Shown: piece after piece, positions 20,142-30,100 of the stretch | Numbering within the stretch: the first letter of the stretch is position 1 | Layout of the letters: each line of letters begins with the position of its first letter | Source: Membranihabitans maritimus | GTDB taxonomy: Bacteria; Bacteroidota; Bacteroidia; Chitinophagales; Saprospiraceae | Length of the DNA: 64,000 nucleotides | Assembly: GCF_021729145.1 (NCBI RefSeq) | Contig: NZ_JAJSLW010000013.1 | Span: 81,724 to 145,723 of the forward strand | Reading direction: 5' to 3' | The notes under the pieces: model-generated | Told to the model about the DNA's origin: nothing | Seen by the model: only the letters and a program-made list of their open reading frames with translations | The model's database searches: none | Program-made: the position numbers and the translations under genes

Positions 20142-22730
20142 TTACTCTCTGTCCAACCATATCTCTTCTCCCACTTGAGTATTCAAATAATAGGTATACT
20201 CCTTTCCCGTTTGAAATTCCGGCAACTTTGCTTCCGAATGATTTAAATGACCTCCCGAACCCATTGGTTGTAAAAATGCATTCTCCTTTGCTTCCTTTAT
20301 GATGTTTCCACCTTCTATTTTCAAAGGCACCGGGCTTTTAACGGGCAGTATACCACCCCGGTCGCTACGGATCACTGCTGTAGTCATTTCATGGTCATCC
20401 CATGTCACATCCACTTCAAATCCTCCGCGCGCACGTAATCCACTTACCTTTCCGTGCTCCCATTTACGGGGTAGTGCGGGCAATAGATGGACATATCCGT
20501 CATGGGACTGCAACAACATCTCCGCTACCCCTGCCGTAGCCCCAAAATTACCGTCTATCTGAAACGGCGGATGGGCATCAAACATATTCGGATAACTGCC
20601 CGAACCGCTAAACCGGTCGTCGTCCTCTTTTACCAATTTGATTAACCTGGAAAGTATTTCCAGGGATTTGTCACCGTCATACATCCGCGCCCACATATTC
20701 ACCTTCCACCCCATGGACCAACCGGTCGCCTGGTCACCGCGCCGTTCCAACACCCGCTTCACGGCTTTCGTTAATTCCTTGTCCTTAGCCGGGGTGATTT
20801 GATTACCGGGGTGAAACGGATATAAGTGGGAAATATGACGGTGGTGAATATCCCGGTCTTCAAAATCAAATTGCCATTCCTGCAACTGACCGTGTTTCCC
20901 GATCTGATACGGCAATAATTGCTCTAACTTCTCTGCAATTTCTTCAGCTATCGGATCTTCCATTTCCAGTATTTTCAATGCCTTTAAAAACCGGGTAAAA
21001 CTCTCCCGGATCAAAGCCATATCCATCGTAGGCCCCGGGCTCTGGGAAGAAGATTGCTCTTCACCGTATACAAACCACTGTTCCGGGGAGTGCCCTACAG
21101 GTGTCACTAAATATCCTTCATCGTTAGCAACCAACCAATCCTTATAAAACAAAACCGCCCCTTTCAATAGTGGAAACACTTCCTCTTTCAGAAAATATTT
21201 ATCACCGGTATACAGGTAGTGTTCCCAAAAATGGCTGGTCAACCACCCCGCTGCCATCGGCCAAAAGGAACAGGGACACCTATCTACCGGGTCTGCCTGT
21301 CGCCATATACTCATATTGTGATTGGCCGTCCATCCCTGTAAACCAAACATATGCCGGGCCGTAGACTTCCCGTTAACGGCCAATTCCTTTATCGCATCAA
21401 ACAAAGGTTGATGACATTCGGACAAATTGGTCAATTCGGCCGGCCAATAGTTCATTTCTAAGTTGATATTCATGGTATAGGCACTCGCCCAGGGCGGAAT
21501 GATCTTTTCATTCCAGATACCCTGCAAATTCAAGGGTTGTCCACCCGGACGCGATCCGGATATCATCAGGTAACGCCCGTATTGAAAAAACAAGGTCACC
21601 AAATCTTCATCACCCCCTTCCGCGTATTTTATGATCCGCTCATCCGTGGGAAGGGTTGATTGTACAGTAGGCTGATTTAATGAAAGCTGTACCCGGTCAA
21701 ATAAAGCCCGATAGTCGGAGATATGGTGGTTCTTTAGCTCATTATAGGAATACAACTCTCTATTTTCCAAATATTTCAGTATTCGTTTTCCGGGTAATTG
21801 CGGGTAATCAGAAGGGCTTGTGTCAAAACCATTATAGCTTGTAGCTGCAGCCACGTAAAGGGTAAGTGTTTTCACACCTTCCATTACTATTTTTCCTCTG
21901 TTAATTTTCACACTTCCCCCCTCATTTTCATATCGCACCCGGGTCTGGAAATACATACCCAATCCGTCTACCTCATCTCCGTACAAAATTGGTTTGGCGA
22001 AAGGTTTTCGGGAGCCGTCGGCATTGTATATTTCCGGGTATTTGTGCTGGTCACCCAGATTCTCCACGGTTTCCAGGGTTCTTCGCAGGGCCAATCCCGG
22101 TGCCTGTCCATCCAGAATTAGGTCTTCTTCCTGAGACGAAATACGCATCGTGGGACTATGGGGCGTCGAAAGGGATATATTCCCGTCAATGGTCCCCGGG
22201 CCTTCTGCGGTTATCCTGATCGCAATGATATGGTCGGGATAACTGGCAAAAATTTCACGACGATATCGGGTATTCCCCACAGAATACGTTACACCGGCAA
22301 TGGCATTGGAAAGATCCAAAAACCGCCTATAATCCCCTATCTGTCCGTCGTGTTGCAGATCCAACCAAAGATCACTCATAGGCTGGTAACATTCCTGGGC
22401 CCTTCCGAGCCAGTTGTCCCGAATCATATTCTCCGCTTCCGAATACTTCCTCTCCTCCAAAAGCTGCATCATCTCTTTATACTTCCTTCGTACGTTGATT
22501 CCGGTAGTATTGGTATGGGGGTCTCCGGAATACAGGGTAGATTCGTTCAACTGAATGCGTTCTTTTTCAGGATCTCCAAATATCATGGCCCCCATATATG
22601 CATTTCCTATGGGAAGTGCTTCGGTCCAGGCCTCAGCCGGAGCGGTATAATACAATTCCAAATCCCTTTCCTGGGAAAACACCTGAAAGCTGAAAGCCGT
22701 AAATAAAAATACATGTACTATATGTTGCAT
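20142..22730 (-). CDS. Glycoside hydrolase family 95 (alpha-L-fucosidase / alpha-L-galactosidase), copy 1
   Basis: Inverting exo-enzyme that removes terminal alpha-L-fucose or alpha-L-galactose; 862 residues. Signal peptide 1-20 ending FSQ. N-terminal beta domain opens with [16 protein letters not shown]. In the (alpha/alpha)6 barrel, [13 protein letters not shown] gives Asn421 and Asn423, SPEQ gives Glu550 and FQIDGNFG gives Asp726; these correspond to the Asn pair, general acid and Asp known in bifidobacterial AfcA. Thr419 replaces the AfcA His that contacts fucose; Thr at this place has been linked to alpha-L-galactosidase activity but is probably not exclusive to it. Ungapped paralogue at 60779-63367. 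Lies 68 bases after the GH172 gene in locus 2. Confidence 0.94.
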   Translation of the reverse strand: MQHIVHVFLFTAFSFQVFSQERDLELYYTAPAEAWTEALPIGNAYMGAMIFGDPEKERIQLNESTLYSGDPHTNTTGINVRRKYKEMMQLLEERKYSEAENMIRDNWLGRAQECYQPMSDLWLDLQHDGQIGDYRRFLDLSNAIAGVTYSVGNTRYRREIFASYPDHIIAIRITAEGPGTIDGNISLSTPHSPTMRISSQEEDLILDGQAPGLALRRTLETVENLGDQHKYPEIYNADGSRKPFAKPILYGDEVDGLGMYFQTRVRYENEGGSVKINRGKIVMEGVKTLTLYVAAATSYNGFDTSPSDYPQLPGKRILKYLENRELYSYNELKNHHISDYRALFDRVQLSLNQPTVQSTLPTDERIIKYAEGGDEDLVTLFFQYGRYLMISGSRPGGQPLNLQGIWNEKIIPPWASAYTMNINLEMNYWPAELTNLSECHQPLFDAIKELAVNGKSTARHMFGLQGWTANHNMSIWRQADPVDRCPCSFWPMAAGWLTSHFWEHYLYTGDKYFLKEEVFPLLKGAVLFYKDWLVANDEGYLVTPVGHSPEQWFVYGEEQSSSQSPGPTMDMALIRESFTRFLKALKILEMEDPIAEEIAEKLEQLLPYQIGKHGQLQEWQFDFEDRDIHHRHISHLYPFHPGNQITPAKDKELTKAVKRVLERRGDQATGWSMGWKVNMWARMYDGDKSLEILSRLIKLVKEDDDRFSGSGSYPNMFDAHPPFQIDGNFGATAGVAEMLLQSHDGYVHLLPALPRKWEHGKVSGLRARGGFEVDVTWDDHEMTTAVIRSDRGGILPVKSPVPLKIEGGNIIKEAKENAFLQPMGSGGHLNHSEAKLPEFQTGKEYTYYLNTQVGEEIWLDRE

Positions 22731-22798
22731 ATCTAATCCATTCTAAAACAAATAATATTTCTTATCATTCCTATACCATTGAAAGCTAAGTGCGACTT

Positions 22799-24301
22799 CT
22801 AAGGCCTGGCATACCAGTAAACGCAAGAAGCAAAATGAGCATCTTTCGGCGAACTATTTTGACTAAAGGTATAAATCCATTCCCAGTTAAACCGAATCGA
22901 CTTTTGGAAGGTCATCGGTTCGTTCCAAAACAGTTTGACATTAACTTCTTTGAAATTCTCGCTACCGCCACTGGTCATCGGAGCGGACAGGGGTTTATGC
23001 CCCCATGCCATATCGAAAAGATCCTCATGACCTGTACCATTCCAACTGTTGTCGAGAAAAGTGCGCTCGTCATCAATGAAGACATGTTCATCAAGTTCTG
23101 GCTGACATTTAAAGCGATCCATATAGGCCACTACATGTCCTGTACCTTTGATATCCAATGCGGTATAACCTTTATGATAGAAAAAATCCTCTAACCGGAA
23201 CTCGGGCTCATCCACCCGCCCCCCTTTAGGAAAAAATCCCTCATTCCTGTAACTATTCAGATACAACACGTCTTCCGGTAGCGAAACATTCTCTTCGAAT
23301 AGCACTTCAACATCACAAATGACTTCCTCAATAAATCCAGAAACCAATTGGATCGAGGCTTTTTCCCTGAATGGCATAGGGATAAGACAAAAGCGCCAAC
23401 CATCTTCCGACTGACCTATGGCCAGTGTACGATTTGCACGAGAACCAAATCCGTAGTCCAATGGAGAGACGATAGCCGGTTTCTGGCTATCATCCCAATA
23501 GATTTTGAGCGTAAGACCATCGACAGCAGAATCTTCTTTTACTTTCAAACGTATACCGCGAATGATTCCGGGCCCACTGATTTTCGATACCATTACACTG
23601 GTATCCGAGCCTTTTTTTGCAGCAGGAACCGAAATGATTTTAGTTGTTTTCCTACAGTGTCGTAGACCATCACTGGACATATTCATACCTTCCCACACTT
23701 CTACAGTCTTAGAGATTTCCGGCTCTAAGGCTTCCCAATTGGCGTCCAGGAACGATTCTAAGGGTTGCCCGGAAGAATAGCTTTTGATATTTATATTCGT
23801 ATACCTTGGCAAGGAAATCATATAACGGAATCGTTTCTTAAAGGGGATTGGAACATAGGATACGGCATATTGTCTATTAATCTCACCAACTTCCTCTTCA
23901 ATGGTCAACTTTTCAGAGCTATGTATCCGCCATCTTGATAAAGGCGGTGCAAATGGATAGTGGCCTTGGTCAAAAAATTCATACGCCTTTCCATTATAAA
24001 TGATTCTTCCATCCACCTCTACTCGGATATCCGCAAACTCGTTCTCTTGTGCAGTCCAAATACGAGTTACCACACCAGGTCCCTCATGATCAGCAATTAC
24101 CCGCCACTCATCCTCGACATACAAACAATCCAACCTATCAGGATTTTCCCCTTTACGACTAAAGCCGGAATACTGTTTAAGTAAATGATTTTGTGGGTAA
24201 TAAAGGTGCTCAGCCGACCTCATGCGTTTCAACTCACTCGAAACATTGATTGTATCATTTGCAAAAACACCACCATTAATTAGCAAGCAAAACAATTGCA
24301 A
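22799..24301 (-). CDS. GH172 / DUF2961 family enzyme, probable 5' frameshift
   Basis: Belongs to the DUF2961 family, now GH172, whose studied members act on alpha-fructofuranosyl or arabinofuranosyl linkages (for example difructose dianhydride I hydrolase/synthase). Motifs: MRSAEHLYY, HEGPGVVTRIW, YNGKAYEFF, YVPIPF and a C-terminal SGGSENF segment. Length 500 is usual. The only start in the current frame is a TTG giving a signal peptide without basic residues. One extra base in the A8 run at 24300-24307 would join the frame to an ATG at 24321 and give a normal signal peptide starting MINKTFFLQLF. So the gene is either miscalled by one base or broken/phase-variable at that run. It follows a GH32 remnant and precedes GH95, consistent with fructosyl or arabinosyl substrates. 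Confidence 0.85.
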   Translation of the reverse strand: MQLFCLLINGGVFANDTINVSSELKRMRSAEHLYYPQNHLLKQYSGFSRKGENPDRLDCLYVEDEWRVIADHEGPGVVTRIWTAQENEFADIRVEVDGRIIYNGKAYEFFDQGHYPFAPPLSRWRIHSSEKLTIEEEVGEINRQYAVSYVPIPFKKRFRYMISLPRYTNINIKSYSSGQPLESFLDANWEALEPEISKTVEVWEGMNMSSDGLRHCRKTTKIISVPAAKKGSDTSVMVSKISGPGIIRGIRLKVKEDSAVDGLTLKIYWDDSQKPAIVSPLDYGFGSRANRTLAIGQSEDGWRFCLIPMPFREKASIQLVSGFIEEVICDVEVLFEENVSLPEDVLYLNSYRNEGFFPKGGRVDEPEFRLEDFFYHKGYTALDIKGTGHVVAYMDRFKCQPELDEHVFIDDERTFLDNSWNGTGHEDLFDMAWGHKPLSAPMTSGGSENFKEVNVKLFWNEPMTFQKSIRFNWEWIYTFSQNSSPKDAHFASCVYWYARP

Positions 24302-24635
24302 AAAAAAGTTTTATTTATCATAATAATTTAATTACATAAAGTTAATTATACAAACTAATTCGATAAGTCAATAAATTAATATTATGTGTGAATAGTGTCA
24401 TATTCCACTAGTGATCTGTTGTAGAATTTTTTACGTTTAAAGTGTCAACCACTTGCTGTGAAAGACACTGGGCTGGGAGAGTGGTTGACACTTTGAATTT
24501 TAGCAATTTAGGTGGCAGCCACCTTCCTCAGCTTCGCTCTTCTCCCGGCAGGTCGCGGCCACCAATTATATATAATAATTTTTGAACCACATCAATAGTA
24601 TAACTTATCTCCAAACATTTTTTTCATACCATTCA
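24302..24635. other. Non-coding stretch with palindromes between GH172 and the GH32 remnant
   Basis: No gene is visible. The part nearest GH172 is very AT-rich and probably holds its translation start region (ATG at 24321 in the shifted frame). The middle part (24439-24563) is locally GC-richer and contains the hairpin described separately plus two similar palindromes, GGTGGCAGCCACC (24511-24523) and GGTCGCGGCCACC (24551-24563), separated by a pyrimidine-rich segment. This could be a terminator/processing region or a small repetitive element. Confidence 0.5.
24439..24494. repeat. Perfect 15-bp inverted repeat, long hairpin
   Basis: AAAGTGTCAACCACT at 24439-24453 is the exact reverse complement of 24480-24494, with a 26-base loop. 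The stem would be stable in RNA or DNA. No T-run follows on the minus strand close enough to call it a Rho-independent terminator. It lies between the decayed GH32 and GH172 genes. Confidence 0.7.
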
Positions 24636-25262
24636 TCAAGTGAGATCCCAAATATTTTTCACTTGCCAGAAATCCAGTGATATTAATTCACTTTCACCAC
24701 GTCCCGAACAAATGAAAACTCCTTTACCGTCTTCCAAACCTAGATAAACTCGGACCGTAGCATATTGTTTTTCATTTACATATACCACCACAACACTGTT
24801 ATCTATTAATATTCTCAATCTTATGATCTCAACATCTTCCAAAGTCAGAGGAGTATTTTCAACCGATATTTTCCAAACGTCCGAAAGAATAGATGGATGA
24901 TCCATGTTAATAGAAATTACATTATTGCAGCCCCAGAAGCTTGTGTTATTATAGAAATTGATTAAGGTACATTCCTGCCTATCGGGAGAACATAAAACGT
25001 TCAATTCAATATCCTAGACATCTTTAGGGTAAATCTCAATTATTATTTCAATATCATTACCGATTATACTATCAAAAACAATTTCTTTGTTGGTCGAAAG
25101 TGATATTCTTCCGGCAGATTTATGCTTATACCATAAGGAATCAATATCACCGACCGGCTCAATACTAAGTTCAACTTTACCTTTACATGGGCAGGGACAT
25201 TATTCTGATTCCAGCTTATGATATGCTTACCGTCATTAATATTAAAACATTAATTCTGCTTT
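24636..25262 (-). pseudogene. Decayed GH32-family gene, C-terminal remnant
   Basis: Reading the minus strand gives pieces of a GH32 C-terminal beta-sandwich. The uninterrupted part (24636-25004) has LRILIDNSVVVVYVNEKQ followed by RVYLG, SLDFWQVKNIW, the usual end of this domain. Upstream in the same frame, after an in-frame TAG at 25014-25016, comes SIEPVGDIDSLWY, the P-V-x-x-l-x-s-L segment of GH32. Near 25185 the frame changes, and beyond it lies DGKHIISWNQNNVP, similar to the last propeller blade. The catalytic propeller with Asp, RDP and EC motifs is absent. So this is a gene remnant with at least one stop, one frameshift and a large 5' deletion. It sits directly after SusD, the usual place for an enzyme of the locus. 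Confidence 0.72.
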
Positions 25263-25347
25263 CTGACCACGTGATGTAAGGTAGATCGTCAATTAGATTA
25301 AATTCAGAGGCATTTTGAATACAACCTCACACTTTAAAAATCTATAA

Positions 25348-27117
25348 TCACCATCCCGGATTCTGCTTTATATTCGGATTTTGGGCAATCACACTATTGG
25401 CTATCGGAAATAGATAGTGTTTTTGAGGGTCAAATGTACGAGTCTCGAATTGCGAACCCTGGTAAACGTCGATGTACTTTTTTCCATCCACCTCCGTGGT
25501 TTTAATATCGGCACCTGGATAAAGGGTTTCAATATCTCCTTCAATCCTCATACCAAGAACGCGATTTTCTAATTTTTCACCCATCCTCCAACGCATCAGG
25601 TCATCGTATCGGAATCCTTCATAAGCCAGTTCAATTCGACGCTCTCTTCGAATTTCGACTAATACTGCCGGTAGGTCACTATCTGTATACTTGGGGTCCA
25701 TTTCGACATCCATTGTCAGATGAGGCATACCCACTCTGTCCCTTAACTGGTTGATCGATTTATCTAAATCGTCCTGAGTAAGCGTACCCAATTCGGCTTT
25801 GGCTTCAGCAAAATTGAGAAAAACTTCACCTAAACGGAATAAAAATGCATCATTCTCTTCATTTCCAAACCCCTTCAATAAATCCGAGACATCAAAATAC
25901 TTGATCATTGTGTAACCAGTTGTTGTTTTAAAGGCACCTGTCATTCCAGGAAATCGGGGATAAGCACCTGTATTATAGTCTTTGAGAAGCAGGTATTTGT
26001 CACTATCTTCTGGATGCAGAGCAGTTTGCCTTAGGCGTGGATCTCGATTGCTAAAAACATCCCTTAAATCTTCATCTCCCTTATACATCGTTGAAAGTTG
26101 AATAGGTTTTCCATCAGTACATAGATAATCTTCAACTAAATCCTTAGTCAGTCCATGGGCTTTAGCTCTCTGATAACCAACGTAGCGATGACCTAATACC
26201 CCCGTCAAATATTTTCTGTAAGCTATGGTTTCCGAGATAGATCCCAGGTCCAATTGACGGAAAAGATGATTGTAATCATTCAATGGGTCCCCTGTCGAAT
26301 ACAGACTAAATGGTCCATCCGTCATAAGTTCTTCTGCAGCATTCGCTGCTTCCTGAAACCATTTATTGGCATCGCCACCTAAATTATGGTATTTCTGGTA
26401 GGTGCCCTCGTAAAGTGCCAGACGAGCTTTTAGTGCCAATGCTACCCATCTGTCGAATCTCACCTCCTCACTAATACTCCATTGAGGGGGAAGATGTTCT
26501 ATAGCATAATTTATATCTTCCAAGACATGGCTCATCACCATTGACCTAGGATCTCTTGATGCATTCAGTTCCTCGGAATTAGTTTCCAATGGCTTGGCAA
26601 TCCATGGTACATCCCCAAAATGTTTAACTTTATCAAAATAGAACCATGCTCTAAACAACCGGGCTTCTCCGGCATATTGACTCTTCACCTCTTCACTAAT
26701 TGGTGTCTTGTCATAGTTATCCAAAAAAAAATTGATTCGTCTGAGCAACCCCCACTTCCAACCTCTATTATTAGGATTGCTCGGCACAATATACTTACCT
26801 GTTGCGATTATCTGATACCGATCCAGATCCGGATCTTTTGGTGCTCCGTTATCCGACATACAGTCTTCCCATGGCATCCCATAATACGCAGATGACCAAG
26901 CTGCACCGGAATAACCTAATAGAAAATAATACTGAGTATTATCCCCTGCTTCGTTGTAAATGCCATTGTTATAAATTTCCAATGAGGATTCCGAATTCCA
27001 ATAAGTTTCATTATTCAGTTCCCCAAGTGGAATTCTATCCAAGAATTCATCATTACAAGCTGATGTAACAAGAGTGACTAAAATAATTAAGCAAAAAATT
27101 GAAGGATTGATTTTCAT
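25348..27117 (-). CDS. SusD/RagB-family nutrient-binding lipoprotein (locus 2)
   Basis: Surface glycan-binding lipoprotein of 589 residues. Lipobox TSAC with Cys21, then NDEFLDRIPLGEL. The helical TPR-like core contains ARLFRAWFYFDKVK and FGDVPWI, the C-terminal part has EIRRERRIELAYEG, and the protein ends QNPGW, all typical of the family. It starts 24 bases after the SusC stop. The following region holds a decayed GH32 gene, then the GH172-GH95-GH97-GH32 set, so a fructan-containing or L-fucose/L-galactose-decorated glycan is the likely ligand by context only. Confidence 0.93.
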   Translation of the reverse strand: MKINPSIFCLIILVTLVTSACNDEFLDRIPLGELNNETYWNSESSLEIYNNGIYNEAGDNTQYYFLLGYSGAAWSSAYYGMPWEDCMSDNGAPKDPDLDRYQIIATGKYIVPSNPNNRGWKWGLLRRINFFLDNYDKTPISEEVKSQYAGEARLFRAWFYFDKVKHFGDVPWIAKPLETNSEELNASRDPRSMVMSHVLEDINYAIEHLPPQWSISEEVRFDRWVALALKARLALYEGTYQKYHNLGGDANKWFQEAANAAEELMTDGPFSLYSTGDPLNDYNHLFRQLDLGSISETIAYRKYLTGVLGHRYVGYQRAKAHGLTKDLVEDYLCTDGKPIQLSTMYKGDEDLRDVFSNRDPRLRQTALHPEDSDKYLLLKDYNTGAYPRFPGMTGAFKTTTGYTMIKYFDVSDLLKGFGNEENDAFLFRLGEVFLNFAEAKAELGTLTQDDLDKSINQLRDRVGMPHLTMDVEMDPKYTDSDLPAVLVEIRRERRIELAYEGFRYDDLMRWRMGEKLENRVLGMRIEGDIETLYPGADIKTTEVDGKKYIDVYQGSQFETRTFDPQKHYLFPIANSVIAQNPNIKQNPGW

Positions 27118-27141
27118 GATATAACAAGTTGTTCTGGTTAG

Positions 27142-30100
27142 TTAAAATGTTGCATTCAGTCCAAAGGAATAAATGCGTTGATAAGGATACCCTAAATAAC
27201 CACCACTGCTTCCAAGGTTAATTTCAGGATCCAGTGGTTTACCAATTTTAGAGTATTCCCAAATATTCTGACCACTCAGGTATAATTGAATTTTTTGAAC
27301 TCCTATGTTTCGAATTAATCCTTGTGGTATATTGTATCCAAGCGTTAAGTTTTTCAGACGGATATAAGCAGCATTTTGCAAGTATCTGGACTGAGTCTCC
27401 TTGTTTTTATCTTGTCTGGCAAGTGGGCGGGAAAAGTAAGCATCCCGGTTCTCCTCGCTCCAAGTATTATCTACAAAGTGTTTTTGGACCTGAAACCATT
27501 CCGATGCGAATGGCCAGAATGCCCCCAAAGAAGGCCAATAATCTCTCTTACCCACACCCTGGAAAAAAATGTTTACAAAGAAATTGTGATAACTCATATC
27601 TGAACCCAGCCCGAAGGAATAACGGGGCGTATTACTACCAATTACTTTGTAATCTCCTGGATTGCTGACTGTAAAATCGCCAGTGGTTACTTCTCCATCA
27701 CCATTGAGGTCCTTATATCTTATATCTCCAGCTTTCCAATCCGAGCCTAATTGGGATTGATCAGCTGCCTGTCCTACTTCTTCGTCCGATTGAAAAATAC
27801 CGGCAGTCTCAAATCCCCATATTTCTCCCAGTGTTTGACCAACATAATAATCACCCAGGGTTCCGGTTGTATTTTCGTACTTAGTTATATTGGCTATATT
27901 ATCTGAAAGAACAGCCCGAATGCTCAATTTGAATTCATTTGTCAGATTTTCGCGCCAATTTAAAGACAACTCCCACCCTTTAGTCTGCAGTTCGGCCCCG
28001 TTTTGTGCAGGTGCATCGGCTCCCAGCACATGCGGGAAGGCAACCCTAATTAGCATATCCGAAGTAGTTCTCTTGTACCAATCAAAATTAGCCCCTAATC
28101 GGTCATTCAACAATCCGACATCGACGCCAAAATTCATAGTTGTTGATGTTTCCCAGGTCAAGCCTGGAGAAATCAACCCTGGTGGATTAACAAGAAGATC
28201 TGTTACACCCTGAAACAAGAAACGTTTAGTTTGACCAGATGGCATACTGGGTATATAGGGATAATACAATTGACCTCCATTAAATGATATGGTCTGATTT
28301 CCCAGAGATCCATAAGAAGCCCTTAATTTAAAATCGCTGAGTAAACCAACATCTGATAAAAATTCTTCTCTCGAAATCCGCCATCCCACAGAAAAGGATG
28401 GGAAAAAACCATACCTACTGGCTTTAGGAAAACGTGAACTTCCATCATACCGTCCATTGAATTCAAAAAGATATTTATCATCATATACCAGGTTAAGTCT
28501 TGCAAAAGCACCGCGTAATGCCCATTGGGATTGATTTCCATCCACTATCTGATCACCTGTTGCAAGATTGATTGCAGGTTGATCGGCATTTATCAGAGAA
28601 AGCCGGCGAGAGCTAAACCACTCATTGTTGTTCAGCTCCTGATTGAATCCGATCATTCCTCTTGAGTAAAGTCTATCATTGAAGGTGCGTTCGTATTGAC
28701 CATACATATTGAACGCATAATAGTTGGTATTAGAATTGCTAAGTTCAAGATAATCACTACCGGTTTGGCCAAAATTAGTTATAAAATCACTACCGAGAAA
28801 GTGTATTTTTTTACGATTACTACTAGTATTGTTCCTATAAATGTTATAACTAAAATCACCGACAAAAGACAAATAATCATCTACTCTGGCTGTCAAACCT
28901 GTATTGATCAATACATGATTCACTCTGCTCTCATTCCTACCTCCCAATAATTGATAGGATACCGGATTGATAAAATATCTTCCCTGGTAAGCCGGGTCAT
29001 CACCAGGATATTTGACTGGAAGCCCTAAAGGACTTGAGAACACCAGACTATTTATCGAGGTTTCATCGGCCTTGTAGGTATGCATCCGATTGGTTCTGTT
29101 GTTATTAAAACCAACTTTTGCTCTAGTTGTCAACCATGAGAAGGTTTGGTTTTTTACTGATAAATTGACATTAAATTTATCATACCAATCAGGACGTTGT
29201 TTGTGCAGACCTTCCTGTTTCGAATAACCTACAGAGGTGTAAAATTGGGTTCTTTCAGATCCACCAGACATACTCAGGGAATGATTCTGAGTGGGTGCAA
29301 AATCTTTTAATAATTGTTCATTCCAGTCGTTATACCCGTACCAGACAAAATTATTGTTGAGGACATCCCACTCCGGATTATTTACAGGATCTTCCGCATA
29401 TGCTTTGATGCCTTCCAGTCGATCACCACTATAGACCAGGGTTCCATTGTTATTGAACATAGCTTCATTGATAGCTACTGCCTGATCATAAGAGTTGTCA
29501 ATTACATCCGGTGTGATCGTCGGCTTGGAAAAACTGAAGTTTTCCCTGAAAGTAATGGTGGTCTTGCCAACTTGCCCGCTTTTAGTCTCGATCAGCACCA
29601 CTCCAAATGCTGCCCTAGCTCCATATATAGCTGCAGCACCTGCGTCTTTCAGGACAGTAATACTTTTTATATCAGATACGTTGATCATATTAGGGTTCAT
29701 TTGGATACCATCTACCAAAATTAAGGGCGAACCCCCATTGATCGAAGTAAAGCCACGGATATTGAAACTGGCTTCCGCTCCTGGTTCCCCGTTTCTAGTA
29801 GTTATATTTAGATTGGGGATAACTCCCTGTACACCTGAGGAAACATCAACCAATGGCCGGTTTTCCAACACGTCTGAAGTTACCTGATCCACCGATCCTG
29901 TCAAATTGGTCTTCTTCTGCGTCCCATACCCCACAACCACCACTTCATCCAACGTCTCCGCAGACTCTTCCAATACGATATTCAGAACCTTCCCTTCTTC
30001 CACGACAATTTCTTGTGCCACATATCCGATATAAGAAACCACCAAGATATCACCGTCTTCGATTCCCTCCAACGTAAATTTTCCGTCAAAATCCGTTGTC

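Noticed and set aside
22158..22706. Long plus-strand frame of 182 codons opposite GH95 copy 1
   Set aside because: It lies wholly inside a certain GH95 gene on the other strand; the matching frame in copy 2 is broken up, so it is not under selection.
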